From NCBI RefSeq assembly GCF_000808015.1, contig NZ_JWHR01000165.1, forward strand, positions 1 through 23,392: a stretch of DNA of 23,392 bases, read 5' to 3'. This DNA comes from Terrisporobacter othiniensis (lineage in GTDB: Bacteria; Bacillota; Clostridia; Peptostreptococcales; Peptostreptococcaceae). A program made the translations under genes and the position numbers. Shown here in pieces: positions 1 to 8,387 of this stretch (the stretch's first letter is position 1; the number at the start of each line of letters is the position of its first letter). The notes under the pieces were generated by a model. It saw only the letters and a list, made by a program, of their open reading frames with translations. It ran no database searches and was not told the origin of the DNA.

Positions 1-34
1 ATGGAATTATATTTAGGATTTTAAAAATGGTGTA

Positions 35-688
35 TTATAAAATTTGTTTAAATTTTTCTTTGTTTTCATTGTAGCTGATAATATTTTTATCATAACTTTT
101 ATTATTTATTCTAACACTTGATATTTTATTAATCAAAATAAGCATATACTCTTCATTTAAACAATATAAACATAAACCTTCTTTTCTTAAAACAAAAGAT
201 ATTGGATAAACTTCTAAATTTTCACTACCAACTTCTATATTTATAAAGGATTTATTATCAATGGCTTTATTAATTTCTTTGCAGACTATATTTTTACTAT
301 CAAATTTTTCTTCAAATAAATCCATTACAAATCTTTGTTCCAGATTTTTTAAAAGTTTAGAACATCTTTCTCTGTCTACAGATTTAAATTTATCAATTAA
401 AAGAGATTCACTTATCGTTTCACTTATATTTTCACCTATATATAGTGCTAACAATAGAGAGTCATAATCACTACGTCTCAATATATGTTTTGCAATTATA
501 TAGTTTTTATCTATTTCTACTCCACCACTTGGACCTCTATAAATTAATACAGGTATCCCCAAAACTGATAATTTATCCAAGTCCCTTCGTATGGTTTTCG
601 TAGATACATTAAAGCGTTCAGCTAGCTCTTTAACTGTCACTTTGGAATTACTTTTCAATAGATAAAATACAAGATCTAATAATCTCAT
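35..688 (-). CDS. HTH (DeoR/HTH_11 type) transcriptional regulator with WYL-like C-terminus
   Basis: This 217-residue protein is a probable ligand-responsive DNA-binding regulator. Residues 1-60 form a winged helix: VKELAERFNVSTKTIRRDL is the helix-turn-helix, followed by a wing at GPSGGVEI. Residues about 155-195 (YPISFVLRKEGLCLYCLNE, then ILINKISSVRI) resemble the core of a WYL domain, though the W-Y-L triad itself is not evident and the protein is shorter than the roughly 300 residues usual for HTH-WYL regulators. It starts 17 bases after the M20 amidohydrolase stop, so the two are probably cotranscribed. The ribosome site GGAAGTG is weak. From context it probably controls the M20 gene and perhaps the divergent transporter pair. 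The family call is firm for the HTH; the WYL part is tentative. Confidence 0.8.
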   Translation of the reverse strand: MRLLDLVFYLLKSNSKVTVKELAERFNVSTKTIRRDLDKLSVLGIPVLIYRGPSGGVEIDKNYIIAKHILRRSDYDSLLLALYIGENISETISESLLIDKFKSVDRERCSKLLKNLEQRFVMDLFEEKFDSKNIVCKEINKAIDNKSFINIEVGSENLEVYPISFVLRKEGLCLYCLNEEYMLILINKISSVRINNKSYDKNIISYNENKEKFKQIL

Positions 689-705
689 TATTTTTCACTT
701 CCAAG

Positions 706-1890
706 TTACTTATTATTTTTTAACCAAGTTATAGCACTGTATGCATGTATAGCTGCACCTGTTGGTAGTATATCCTCGTTGAATACTACTTTTTGGTTAT
801 GCATTGGCTCTCCAAATTCTGGATTTTCATTTTTAGCTCCAGCACCTAATATGATATAAAGACTTGGGACTTCATATGAGTAAGAAGCGAAGTCTTCAGA
901 ACCCATTCCACCTGATTCAAACAGCATAACAGCTTGTTCGCCTACTATATCTTTAATATATCCAGTGATTTCATGAGCTAAATCATTGTTATTAGTTAAT
1001 GGTGGAACTGAAGATAATTCTATAAGTTCTGCTTCACCCCTAAATATTTTAGCTGTAGAAGTGACTATTTCATTCATTCTACCAATTACGAAATCTCCCA
1101 TTTCTTTATCTAGATATCTGAAGGTACCTTCCATAACAACTTCACCTGGTATTATGTTTGGGGCATCTCCTCCAACGAATTTACCTATTGTTATGACTGC
1201 TGGCTTAACAGCTGGTATTTCTCTTACTAGTATAGTTTGAAGGCCTGAATATATGTGGTGAGCTATATTTATTGGGTCAACACCAGTTTCAGGCATAGCT
1301 CCATGACATCCAGTTCCTTTTACAACTATTCTAAATCTAAAACATCCACCGATACTTGTACCTAAACCACATACTACTAAGTTTGAAGGTGTACCAGAGT
1401 TTACATGCATCGCCATAGCAGCATCAACATCTGGATTTTTAAGTACTCCAGCTCCTATCATTTTCTTAGCACCAGTAAATCCTTCTTCATCTGGTTGGAA
1501 TACTAGTTTAACAGTACCTTCTATCAAGTCTTGGTTTTGTTTAAGTAACTTTGCTGCACCTAAAAGCATTGCTGTATGCATATCATGTCCACATGAGTGC
1601 ATAGCTCCATTAGTTGCTTTAAAGTCACAATTAGTAGCTTCTTCCATTGGTAGTGCATCCATATCAGCCCTTAATAAGAAAGTTTTTCCTGGTTTATTTC
1701 CTTTTATAGTAGCAACTATGCCACTTTCACATATTTCTTCAGGTTCATATCCCATTTCTCTTAGCTTACCTATTACAAAAGCTTTTGTTTTTGGTAACTT
1801 GGCTCCAACTTCTGGATTGCTATGAATTTCTCTTCTTACAGCAATTATTTGTTCTTTAATTGATTGTGCTTGTTCCATAAATTTGTTCAT
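706..1890 (-). CDS. M20 family metallo-amidohydrolase (aminoacylase/hippurate hydrolase type)
   Basis: A 394-residue cytosolic di-metal hydrolase that probably removes an acyl or aminoacyl group from an N-acyl amino acid or small peptide. All M20D landmarks are present: the RREIHSNPEVG opening, RADMDALPM at about 74-82, the metal ligands C100 and H102 in HSCGHD, E136 in PDEEG, H162 in AMHV and H364 near the end (PMHNQKV). The dimerisation-domain motif GCHGAMP lies at 194-200. I place the start at 1890, not at the upstream ATG (1908), because AAGAGGT lies six bases before 1890 and falls inside the longer form. It is the first gene of a two-gene unit with the HTH regulator. The divergent AGCS and MFS transporters suggest import of an amino-acid-derived substrate. 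The exact substrate cannot be read from the sequence. Confidence 0.9.
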   Translation of the reverse strand: MNKFMEQAQSIKEQIIAVRREIHSNPEVGAKLPKTKAFVIGKLREMGYEPEEICESGIVATIKGNKPGKTFLLRADMDALPMEEATNCDFKATNGAMHSCGHDMHTAMLLGAAKLLKQNQDLIEGTVKLVFQPDEEGFTGAKKMIGAGVLKNPDVDAAMAMHVNSGTPSNLVVCGLGTSIGGCFRFRIVVKGTGCHGAMPETGVDPINIAHHIYSGLQTILVREIPAVKPAVITIGKFVGGDAPNIIPGEVVMEGTFRYLDKEMGDFVIGRMNEIVTSTAKIFRGEAELIELSSVPPLTNNNDLAHEITGYIKDIVGEQAVMLFESGGMGSEDFASYSYEVPSLYIILGAGAKNENPEFGEPMHNQKVVFNEDILPTGAAIHAYSAITWLKNNK

Positions 1891-1936
1891 AAATTTACCT
1901 CTTCGCATATTTAAATTTTATTAAAAATTTTATATA

Positions 1937-1987
1937 TTATAAACTCTTTTTAATTATAAACTCTTTTTAATTATAAACTATTTTTAA
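1937..1987. repeat. Three tandem 17-bp repeats upstream of the M20 gene
   Basis: Three head-to-tail copies of TTATAAACTCTTTTTAA (1937-1953, 1954-1970, 1971-1987). The third has a single C-to-A change. On the minus strand each copy contains TTTATAAT, so three -10-like hexamers are spaced 17 bp apart, 50-100 bp upstream of the M20 start. It could be an operator array for the neighbouring HTH regulator, a multiple promoter, or simple slippage expansion. The rest of the 504-bp gap (1891-2394) is very AT-rich. It also holds a 6-bp dyad (TGTTTA, 5 bp, TAAACA, 2138-2154), T-runs near 2185-2220, and the promoter and direct repeat listed separately. Confidence 0.85.
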
Positions 1988-2220
1988 CATTTTAATTCAA
2001 TTTAATATATAGTGTTAGTTTTATTTTATATTTACTATCTTTATCTATTAGTAATAAATAGTATATAAATTAATCCTACTTAAATATTTACTATTATTTC
2101 ATTTTTTTATTTTCCTAATCCCTGTTTGTTCAAGTCATGTTTAGATGATAAACACCAAAATAGACATATATGGTCCACATTATTTTTTTTTATTTTTTTT
2201 TCATTATTTTTTTTTTACTA

Positions 2221-2250
2221 TTGACTTTTATAATAATTTGATAATATAAT
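2221..2250 (+). promoter_or_regulatory. Predicted sigma-A promoter of the AGCS-MFS pair
   Basis: TTGACT at 2221-2226 and TATAAT at 2245-2250 are separated by 18 bp, a near-consensus vegetative promoter. Transcription would start near 2257, leaving a leader of about 138 nt before the ATG at 2395. Runs of T immediately upstream could act as an UP-like element. Confidence 0.6.
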
Positions 2251-2311
2251 TTTCAACATAATCCTACAAAAAATTTATTACATTTCAAAATTATGTGGAA
2301 ATTAAATAAAA

Positions 2312-2377
2312 TCAAAAATTAAAATCAAAAAAATATTTTCTTAATTACCTATGATCTGGTCAAAAATTAAAATCAAA
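2312..2377. repeat. 18-bp direct repeat in the AGCS leader
   Basis: TCAAAAATTAAAATCAAA occurs exactly at 2312-2329 and again at 2360-2377, 48 bp apart. Both lie in the predicted 5' leader, the second ending 17 bases before the start codon and just before the AATAGGAG ribosome site. It could be a pair of operator or RNA-binding sites; low complexity makes chance duplication possible. Confidence 0.7.
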
Positions 2378-2394
2378 GAGTAATAGGAGATAAA

Positions 2395-3750
2395 ATGAAT
2401 TCGATTTTAACACAATTAGAACATGTAATAACAGCTATATCAGATATTGTATGGCCAATATTTCTGCCATTTATGCTTGTAGTTGGAGCATATATGTCTA
2501 TAACTACAATATTTAAAATTCAACCAAAATTAACTAAACCATCGAAGCTGAAATTTAAAAACCTTATAGGACCTGCTTCAATATCTCTAGGTGCTATGGT
2601 TGGTACTGGAGCTATTATAGGAGTATTAGGTGCAATTTCTAAATTGTATAGTGCGGGACAATATAATATAGAGGCTATAGCTTTATGGGCATTAATAGGA
2701 GCATGTATAATGATACCTGTTTCTTATTCAGAAACCTTAAATTCAAAAATAATGAAAAAAGGCCCAAGAGATTATATATCAGAAATGATAAGTCCTAAAT
2801 TAGGATTTTTCTATGCTATATCAATAGTTGCATTAATTGTATTCGGATTTGGAGGATTCCAATTTAGTGGTATAGATTCAGTATTTACAATAGTAACATC
2901 TAAATTTGCTGGTACTGAACTTACTTTATTACAAAGATACTTATTTATAGTAATACCTGTTATAGCTATAGTAGCATTAGTAGTTCTATCTAAAAAAGAT
3001 AGTATATTTATGAATGCTATGACTTATATGATAGGAAGTGCTCTTGCTGGATACTTAGTATTCGCTATAATATTTATATTTAAAACATCTTCTTATATAC
3101 CAGAGTATTTATCAGGAATGATAGAAGGAATGATGAATCCAGTCCCAATGATGCTTGGTATACCTACTGGATTAATATTAGGTATGCAAAAAGTATTGCA
3201 AACAGTTGAAACAGGCTTAGGGTGTTTAGCCATGTCTGCTCAACAATCAGATTCTGAACCAAGAGAAGCTGGGATGATATCATTAATACCAAGTATAGTA
3301 ACACTATTCGTAGCTATATTTATAACATCTTATATAGCTAGTTATGGTTTAGATGTTGGTATTATAGAATATCCAGTAAATTCAATGATGAGATTAACAT
3401 CTTTCTTTGATACTGCGTCACATGTTACAGGTACATTTGGCTTAATAATATTATCTTCATTTACAGTATTATCAGCAATGACTACTATATTAGGTTCATA
3501 CTACTATTTAAAAAAATTATTTAAAAACAATGCTGAAAATAAAAATATAGCAATATACTTAGTAACTATAGCAGTAGCTGGTACATTAGCTGTGTTTGGA
3601 GCAAATGTGGTATTCGAAGCAGTCGATTTATTGTTATTTGTATGCTGTGGAATAAATGTAACTGCATTAGCTATATATGCATACAAAACAAATAAAGCAT
3701 TAAAAGATGGTTCATTAAAATCTATTGAACAAGAAAAAACAATAGCTTAA
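2395..3750 (+). CDS. AGCS-family alanine/glycine:cation symporter (divergent)
   Basis: A 451-residue polytopic membrane protein with about 10-11 hydrophobic segments. Two family regions are recognisable but diverged. GAMVGTGAIIGVLGAI at about 67-82 corresponds to the VGxGNIxGVA signature. ETGLGCLAMSAQQSDSEPREAG at about 277-298 corresponds to the NEAGxGSAPxAHA...QG region of the Na+/alanine symporters. The replacements (Asn of GNI by Ala; Ser-Ala-Pro by Cys-Leu-Ala) suggest altered substrate choice. The start is fixed by AATAGGAG eight bases upstream. It lies 37 bp before the MFS gene with no terminator between, so the two form an operon. It is divergent from the M20 hydrolase and regulator, which suggests uptake of an amino acid or a conjugate handled by that enzyme; this is inference. 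Confidence 0.75.
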   Translation: MNSILTQLEHVITAISDIVWPIFLPFMLVVGAYMSITTIFKIQPKLTKPSKLKFKNLIGPASISLGAMVGTGAIIGVLGAISKLYSAGQYNIEAIALWALIGACIMIPVSYSETLNSKIMKKGPRDYISEMISPKLGFFYAISIVALIVFGFGGFQFSGIDSVFTIVTSKFAGTELTLLQRYLFIVIPVIAIVALVVLSKKDSIFMNAMTYMIGSALAGYLVFAIIFIFKTSSYIPEYLSGMIEGMMNPVPMMLGIPTGLILGMQKVLQTVETGLGCLAMSAQQSDSEPREAGMISLIPSIVTLFVAIFITSYIASYGLDVGIIEYPVNSMMRLTSFFDTASHVTGTFGLIILSSFTVLSAMTTILGSYYYLKKLFKNNAENKNIAIYLVTIAVAGTLAVFGANVVFEAVDLLLFVCCGINVTALAIYAYKTNKALKDGSLKSIEQEKTIA

Positions 3751-3787
3751 TTTTACTTAGTCTAAGCTACAAAAGGAGATGTTTAAA

Positions 3788-5080
3788 ATGACAAACACAA
3801 TAAACAAAAGAAAATTTTCACAAGGTTGGCTAATAGCAATTGCTTGTATGCTTATCCAAGCCATACCATTTGGTGTAGCATCTAATATACATCCTCAATT
3901 TTTAGGATATATAATAGAAAAAGAAGGGTTCGCATTAGGAGCAATATCAGCTATGTTCACAATAGGAACAATAATATCTGCTCTATTCTCTCCTTCTATA
4001 GGAAAATTATATAATAAGTTCTCAGCTAAATTAATATTCACAGTAGGTGCAATATTATCAGCTGGAGGAGTATTTATGTTAGGAATAGCTGGAAGCAGTT
4101 TATCGTTATTCTACTTAGGATACGGAATATCTCAAGTAGGTACTGCAGCTATTTCATCTATCGGTATACCAGTACTTATAACATCTTGGTTTGATGATAG
4201 CATAAAAGGAAAAGTATTAGGTGTAGTATTTTCTGCTAGTGGTCTAGGAAATATATTCTTACAACAATTAACAGCAAGCTGGATAGCTGCTGATGGATAT
4301 CAATTAGCATATAAAAAGTTCGCTTTATTATCAATAGCAGTAGGAGTTGTGGTATCTATATTATTTATAAGAATGCCAAAGAACAAATCTGAAATGATAA
4401 GTGGTAAAAAAGATTCTAAAGAAGAAAATAAAGAAGTATCTGTTGAAGAAAATACAGGATATACATTTGCAGAAGCTAAAAGTTTAAAAGCTTACTGGAT
4501 ATTCGCTATAGGATTTGTATTCATAGGAATATATGTATCAGCTTTAGCTACTCAATATTCAGCATACTTAAAAGCAGAAAACTTTGATGCTGCTATGTTA
4601 GGAACTGTAGGATCAGTATTTGCTGCATGCTCTTTAGTTGGTAACTTAATAGGAGGTACATTATACGATAAATTAGGAACTGTAAAAACTACAATCATAG
4701 GATTTGCGTTAGCAATAACAGCTTGTTTATCAATAATGTTTGCACCAAAAATACCAGCTTTAGCTTACGTTTATGGAACTACTAAAGGGTTATCTGTATT
4801 TGCTTACATCTTAGCTCCATCTATGTTAGTAGGTGCTTTATTCGGTAATAAAGATTTCGGAGGAATATTAGGTATAACTCAAGTATTCTTCGCTTTAGGA
4901 TTCTCTTTTGGTTCAGCAGTATTCGGAATTATAGTTGACGCAGCTGGATATACGGTTGCTTGGTCATTCATATTAGCTTCTATTTTTGTTGCTTACGGAA
5001 TGTTATTAGTAGCTATAAAAGCTATGAACAAATTAAACAAAGAAAGAGGCCAAAATATAGAAATGAATAATGCTTGCTAA
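3788..5080 (+). CDS. MFS transporter, oxalate/formate antiporter-like (OFA) family
   Basis: A 430-residue, 12-helix major facilitator. The N-terminus (FSQGWLIAIACMLIQAIPFG) and the loop after helix 6, which is charged and leads into AEAKSLKAYWIFAIGFVF, are typical of the OFA/monocarboxylate-type branch. Helix 2-3 carries SPSIGKLYNKFSAK, the MFS loop motif. The start is set at 3788 because AAGGAGATG (3773-3781) is its ribosome site; the ATG at 3779 overlaps that site and cannot use it. It is the second gene of the transporter pair and is followed directly by a strong terminator. The substrate is probably an organic anion but cannot be named. Confidence 0.8.
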   Translation: MTNTINKRKFSQGWLIAIACMLIQAIPFGVASNIHPQFLGYIIEKEGFALGAISAMFTIGTIISALFSPSIGKLYNKFSAKLIFTVGAILSAGGVFMLGIAGSSLSLFYLGYGISQVGTAAISSIGIPVLITSWFDDSIKGKVLGVVFSASGLGNIFLQQLTASWIAADGYQLAYKKFALLSIAVGVVVSILFIRMPKNKSEMISGKKDSKEENKEVSVEENTGYTFAEAKSLKAYWIFAIGFVFIGIYVSALATQYSAYLKAENFDAAMLGTVGSVFAACSLVGNLIGGTLYDKLGTVKTTIIGFALAITACLSIMFAPKIPALAYVYGTTKGLSVFAYILAPSMLVGALFGNKDFGGILGITQVFFALGFSFGSAVFGIIVDAAGYTVAWSFILASIFVAYGMLLVAIKAMNKLNKERGQNIEMNNAC

Positions 5081-5092
5081 TTTTTAGCTTAT

Positions 5093-5129
5093 AAAAAAAG
5101 AGCGTAGATAAATTCTACGCTCTTTTTTA
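5093..5129. terminator. Strong bidirectional terminator
   Basis: The inverted repeat GAGCGTAGA / TCTACGCTC (5100-5108 with 5114-5122) has a 5-nt loop and is extended by an A-run on the left and a T-run on the right, so it works in both directions. It separates the convergent MFS gene and the minus-strand MOSC gene. Confidence 0.93.
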
Positions 5130-5181
5130 TACCTAATAAATTTTTAATCTGTACTATCATATTAAGTCTTTTTATTTTGAC

Positions 5182-5610
5182 TTATATCAAGTTACATTCA
5201 TCTCCAACTTTTACTCTTCCACCTTTAATTACTTTTGTAAAAATACCATTCTTAGGCATTATACATTCCCCCACCTGATAGTATATCTGGCATTTATCAT
5301 GACACTTTTTACCAATTTGAGTCACTTCTAATATTACATCTCCTAATTGTATTAACTGACCTATAGGAAGAGTATGAAGCTCTATTCCTTGTACAACTAA
5401 ATTTTCTCCAAATTCACCAAAGTTCACATTGGCACCTTTTCTTCTAAATTCATCTATTTTATTAAATTCTAATAAGCTTACTTGTCTATGCCACTTACCT
5501 GCATGGCCATCATTTTCTATACCAAAATCTTCAATAAACTTAGCTTCACTTATTTCATTTTTTAATGTCCCTTTCTTCTCACTTATACAAATTGCTAATA
5601 CTTTTCCCAT
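5182..5610 (-). CDS. MOSC domain protein (molybdenum cofactor-related)
   Basis: A 142-residue single-domain MOSC protein. Family hallmarks: DGHAGKWHRQVSLL at about 34-47, GEFGENLVV at about 65-73, the Cys region IGKKCHDKCQIYYQVGECIMPKNGIF at about 98-123, and the closing KGGRVKVGDE. MOSC domains handle sulfur or cofactor transfer to molybdenum enzymes; a conserved Cys in this block is the likely catalytic residue. The start at 5610 has AGGAGGTTAGACAC before it, and this ribosome site overlaps the stop codon of the upstream gene, which indicates translational coupling with the molybdopterin-binding protein. It probably serves molybdopterin metabolism, perhaps including the hydroxylase encoded at 14680-18192. 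Its exact reaction is unknown. Confidence 0.88.
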   Translation of the reverse strand: MGKVLAICISEKKGTLKNEISEAKFIEDFGIENDGHAGKWHRQVSLLEFNKIDEFRRKGANVNFGEFGENLVVQGIELHTLPIGQLIQLGDVILEVTQIGKKCHDKCQIYYQVGECIMPKNGIFTKVIKGGRVKVGDECNLI

Positions 5611-5622
5611 GTGTCTAACCTC

Positions 5623-6642
5623 CTATTTACCAAATGAACAATGAGGGAATGAACAAACTCCGCAATTTAAGCACATTCCACCATTTCCATATGCTGCTAT
5701 ATCTTTATAAGATAATTTTTCTTCTGCTAAAATCCTTGGAAGTACTAAATCAAAAATAGTTCTTTTTGAATACATAGCACAACTTGGCACTCCAAGAATT
5801 GGTGTATCTTTGTAGTACGCTAGTAAAAACATGGCTCCAGGAAGTACTGGTGCACCGTAAGTTACAATTTCACCATTACAATCTTTTATGCCTGAAGGTG
5901 TCACATCATCAGGGTCCACCGACATTCCTCCTGTACAAATTACCATATCCACCTTATCTTCTTCTATAGCCTTAATTATGTTTGAACTTATCATTTCTTT
6001 ATCATCTGGAAGAATAACTTGCTTAACAATTTCTCCACCATAATCTTCTAGCTTCTCTTTCATTACAGGTAAAAACGCATCTTTTATTCTCCCTTTGTAA
6101 ACTTCATTACCTGTTGTTATAAGTACTGCTTTTTTAGGTTTTATTTCATCTATACTTATTATTTTTTCATTAATTAATTTTTCAGCTTCTATTATTTTTT
6201 CTTCATTTATTATTAATGGGATAACTCTAGTTGCGCCTATTTTTTCTCCAACTTTAACTGGAGTATTGTTATGCATAGTTGAAACTATTATTTCTCCCAA
6301 CATGTTAAGTTTTAAAAGTTCTTCTTTGTCTACTCTTAATACTCCCATTTTTTTCGCAAAGAAATCTATTTTCCCTTCTTTTATCTCTTCTGATATATAA
6401 CACCCTTCACCAAGAACTAAATCTTTAATTCTTATAGCTGCATCATTTTCGTGAAGCTCACCTTCTTTTTGTTCCCAAACATATATATGTTCCTTCCCTA
6501 TATCTAAAAGCTTCGGTATATCTTCTTCCTTAATTACATGACCTTTTTTAAATAATCTTCCCTTAAATTCCCCAGGAACTATTTTTGTAACATCATGAGA
6601 TAAAATACAACCTACAGCATCTTCTATTTTTATTTCTTTCAT
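5623..6642 (-). CDS. MoeA/MoaB-fold molybdopterin-binding protein with Cys-rich tail
   Basis: A 339-residue protein. Residues 1-150 are an accessory region (EDAVGCILSHDVTKIVPGEFKG, LFKKGHVI) of the type found in MoeA-like molybdopterin-binding proteins. Residues about 170-305 form the MoCF-biosynthesis fold, with AVLITTGNEVYKGR at the start and TGGMSVDPDDVTPSGI as the cofactor-binding loop. The last 20 residues contain CLNCGVCSFPHC, four cysteines (C-x2-C-x2-C-x4-C) after a poorly conserved linker; this looks like a metal or Fe-S site and is absent from classical MoeA. The ribosome site AGGAG precedes 6642. It is 12 bp from the MOSC gene and the two form one unit. Such orphan MoCF proteins commonly sit near selenium- or molybdenum-hydroxylase genes, but the substrate-level role is not established. 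Confidence 0.85.
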   Translation of the reverse strand: MKEIKIEDAVGCILSHDVTKIVPGEFKGRLFKKGHVIKEEDIPKLLDIGKEHIYVWEQKEGELHENDAAIRIKDLVLGEGCYISEEIKEGKIDFFAKKMGVLRVDKEELLKLNMLGEIIVSTMHNNTPVKVGEKIGATRVIPLIINEEKIIEAEKLINEKIISIDEIKPKKAVLITTGNEVYKGRIKDAFLPVMKEKLEDYGGEIVKQVILPDDKEMISSNIIKAIEEDKVDMVICTGGMSVDPDDVTPSGIKDCNGEIVTYGAPVLPGAMFLLAYYKDTPILGVPSCAMYSKRTIFDLVLPRILAEEKLSYKDIAAYGNGGMCLNCGVCSFPHCSFGK

Positions 6643-6665
6643 ACTCTGCTCTCCTAAACTCTGTC

Positions 6666-6723
6666 TTCATTTAAATGAATTTCACTAATATTTTTTAATT
6701 TTCATTATATAAACATTATTATA
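6666..6723 (-). promoter_or_regulatory. Extended -10 promoter and 14-bp palindrome upstream of the MoCF-MOSC pair
   Basis: On the minus strand TGATATAAT (core 6718-6723) is an extended -10 with a poor -35 match. Downstream, inside the predicted leader at 6666-6679, is the perfect palindrome TTCATTTAAATGAA, 24 bases before the start codon. That placement suits a repressor. The remaining bases up to cls (6680-6864) are AT-rich without another clear signal. Confidence 0.45.
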
Positions 6724-6864
6724 TCACATATATTAAATCCCAAGAAACATTTATTGTACGCATTTATACACAATATAATCTAATCCCTACATAAAATTAA
6801 ATTTTAAAGGCTATCCTATTAATATATACAAAACTTTAATGGTATTTGAAAGGATATTAAAGCT

Positions 6865-8319
6865 ATGATTATTGCTATTTTGTCTATATTAGTTCATATT
6901 TTGAATATAATAACGATTTTATATATGATTTTTAAGGAAAAACGTTCTGCTAATAGTATAATTGTTTGGACATTAATTTTAACTTTATTACCTTATGTTG
7001 GTTTTATAATTTTCTTACTAATTGGTAGAAAAGTTAATACTGCCAATATATTTGTAATGAAAAAATCTGAAATGCAATTTTTTGAAAAATATATTAACAA
7101 AGTCAAAAACACAGATGAGCAAGATAAAAGCTTAAAAAACTCTGATAATTATGAAATAATTAGAGCTGTAGAAAGCATGGAGTATTCTCCTTATAGAAAT
7201 GATAATGAAGTAGATTTATTCTTTGATGGTAAAGAATTATTTGATGAAATCTTAGATAGTCTAAAAAAAGCTGAAAAAAGTATAAACATACAATTTTATA
7301 TTTTTAAAAATGATGAACTTGGATCAAAAGTACTAAAAATACTAAAAGAAAAGGCTGCTTCAGGTGTTGAAGTACGCCTATTATATGATTCTGTTGGTAG
7401 TAGATCTCTTACAAAAAGAAAACTAAAACCTGTAATAGAGGCAGGTGTAAAAGTAGGTGAATTCTTCCCAGCAATATTAAAATTACTAAATATAAACATG
7501 AACTTTAGAAATCACAGAAAGATAGTTGTCATAGATAGTGAGATTGGATTTGTTGGCGGTTTTAATGTGGGTGATGAATATTTGGGCAAAGATCCTAAGT
7601 TTGGCCATTGGAGAGATACTCATATAAAAATTAAAGGTGACGCAGTAAAAGACTTAAACTTAAGATTTTGGGCTGATTGGAGATATGCAACCAGAGAGGA
7701 TGTGGATTTAACTTTCACTTTAGAAAATGTGAATCCACCTTCCCTATCAAATTCCAATCATTCAAAAGCAGGTTTACAAATAATATCAAGTGGACCAAAC
7801 CCATATAATAGGTATGAAATAAAATGGTCCTATTTGGAAATGATACAAAAGTCCAAAGATTATATTTATATTCAATCACCTTATTTAATTTTGGATGATA
7901 GTATTGGGGATAGTTTAAAGTTAGCTTCTATTTCTGGAGTTGATATAAAAATAATGATTCCTGGTAAAGGTGATCATCCTTTTGTTTACTGGGCTAATTT
8001 AGTATATGCAGGAGAATTATTAAACTTTGGTATCGAAATATATCACTATGATAAAAATGCGTTTCTTCATTCAAAAGCTGTAGTTATGGATGACAAAATA
8101 TGCTCAATAGGTACTGCCAATATGGATACACGAAGCTGCGAGCTGAATTTTGAAGTAAATGCTTTAATTTATAGCGAAGAAATATCTAAAAAACAACGTG
8201 AACAATTTGAAAAAGATATGCTTTTGTGTAAAAAACTAACTCTAGAAGAGTATTCAAACAGAAGCGCTGGTATTAAATTTAAAGAAGGCTTTTCAAAATT
8301 ATTTTCTAATTTTCTTTAA
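6865..8319 (+). CDS. cls: Cardiolipin synthase (phospholipase D superfamily)
   Basis: A 484-residue membrane enzyme that would condense two phosphatidylglycerols into cardiolipin and glycerol. Two N-terminal hydrophobic segments (about 2-22 and 31-53) anchor it, followed by two PLD domains. The HKD motifs are complete: H217, K219 and D224 in HRKIVVID, followed by GFVGGFNVGDEY, and H402, K404 and D409 in HSKAVVMD, followed by SIGTANMDTRS. The length matches Cls of Firmicutes. Translation starts at 6865 behind AAAGGAT. It stands alone on the plus strand, divergent from the MoCF gene and convergent with the MATE gene, and appears monocistronic. Confidence 0.95.
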   Translation: MIIAILSILVHILNIITILYMIFKEKRSANSIIVWTLILTLLPYVGFIIFLLIGRKVNTANIFVMKKSEMQFFEKYINKVKNTDEQDKSLKNSDNYEIIRAVESMEYSPYRNDNEVDLFFDGKELFDEILDSLKKAEKSINIQFYIFKNDELGSKVLKILKEKAASGVEVRLLYDSVGSRSLTKRKLKPVIEAGVKVGEFFPAILKLLNINMNFRNHRKIVVIDSEIGFVGGFNVGDEYLGKDPKFGHWRDTHIKIKGDAVKDLNLRFWADWRYATREDVDLTFTLENVNPPSLSNSNHSKAGLQIISSGPNPYNRYEIKWSYLEMIQKSKDYIYIQSPYLILDDSIGDSLKLASISGVDIKIMIPGKGDHPFVYWANLVYAGELLNFGIEIYHYDKNAFLHSKAVVMDDKICSIGTANMDTRSCELNFEVNALIYSEEISKKQREQFEKDMLLCKKLTLEEYSNRSAGIKFKEGFSKLFSNFL

Positions 8320-8326
8320 ATTTTGA

Positions 8327-8359
8327 AAATGGAGCCTCTTTTTATAAGGAGCTCCATTT
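8327..8359. terminator. Hairpin between cls and the MATE gene
   Basis: AAATGGAGC (8327-8335) pairs with GCTCCATTT (8351-8359) around a 15-nt loop. The following T-content is modest (TTAATTTTTATTC), so it is a plausible but not strong terminator between convergent genes. Confidence 0.6.
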
Positions 8360-8387
8360 AAAGTTAATTTTTATTCTTTTTTAATCT

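Noticed and set aside
1..24. ATG at the first base, plus strand, giving MELYLGF then stop
   Set aside because: Only seven codons, at the window edge; no support.
1891..1908. Longer start for the M20 gene at 1908
   Set aside because: The ribosome site AAGAGGT lies between the two ATGs and serves 1890. The same logic rejects 3779, 9734, 12837, 13764 and 18207 as starts of their genes.
2249..2263. CodY-like motif AATTTTCAACATAAT over the AGCS start site
   Set aside because: Four mismatches to AATTTTCWGAAAATT in very AT-rich DNA; not better than chance.
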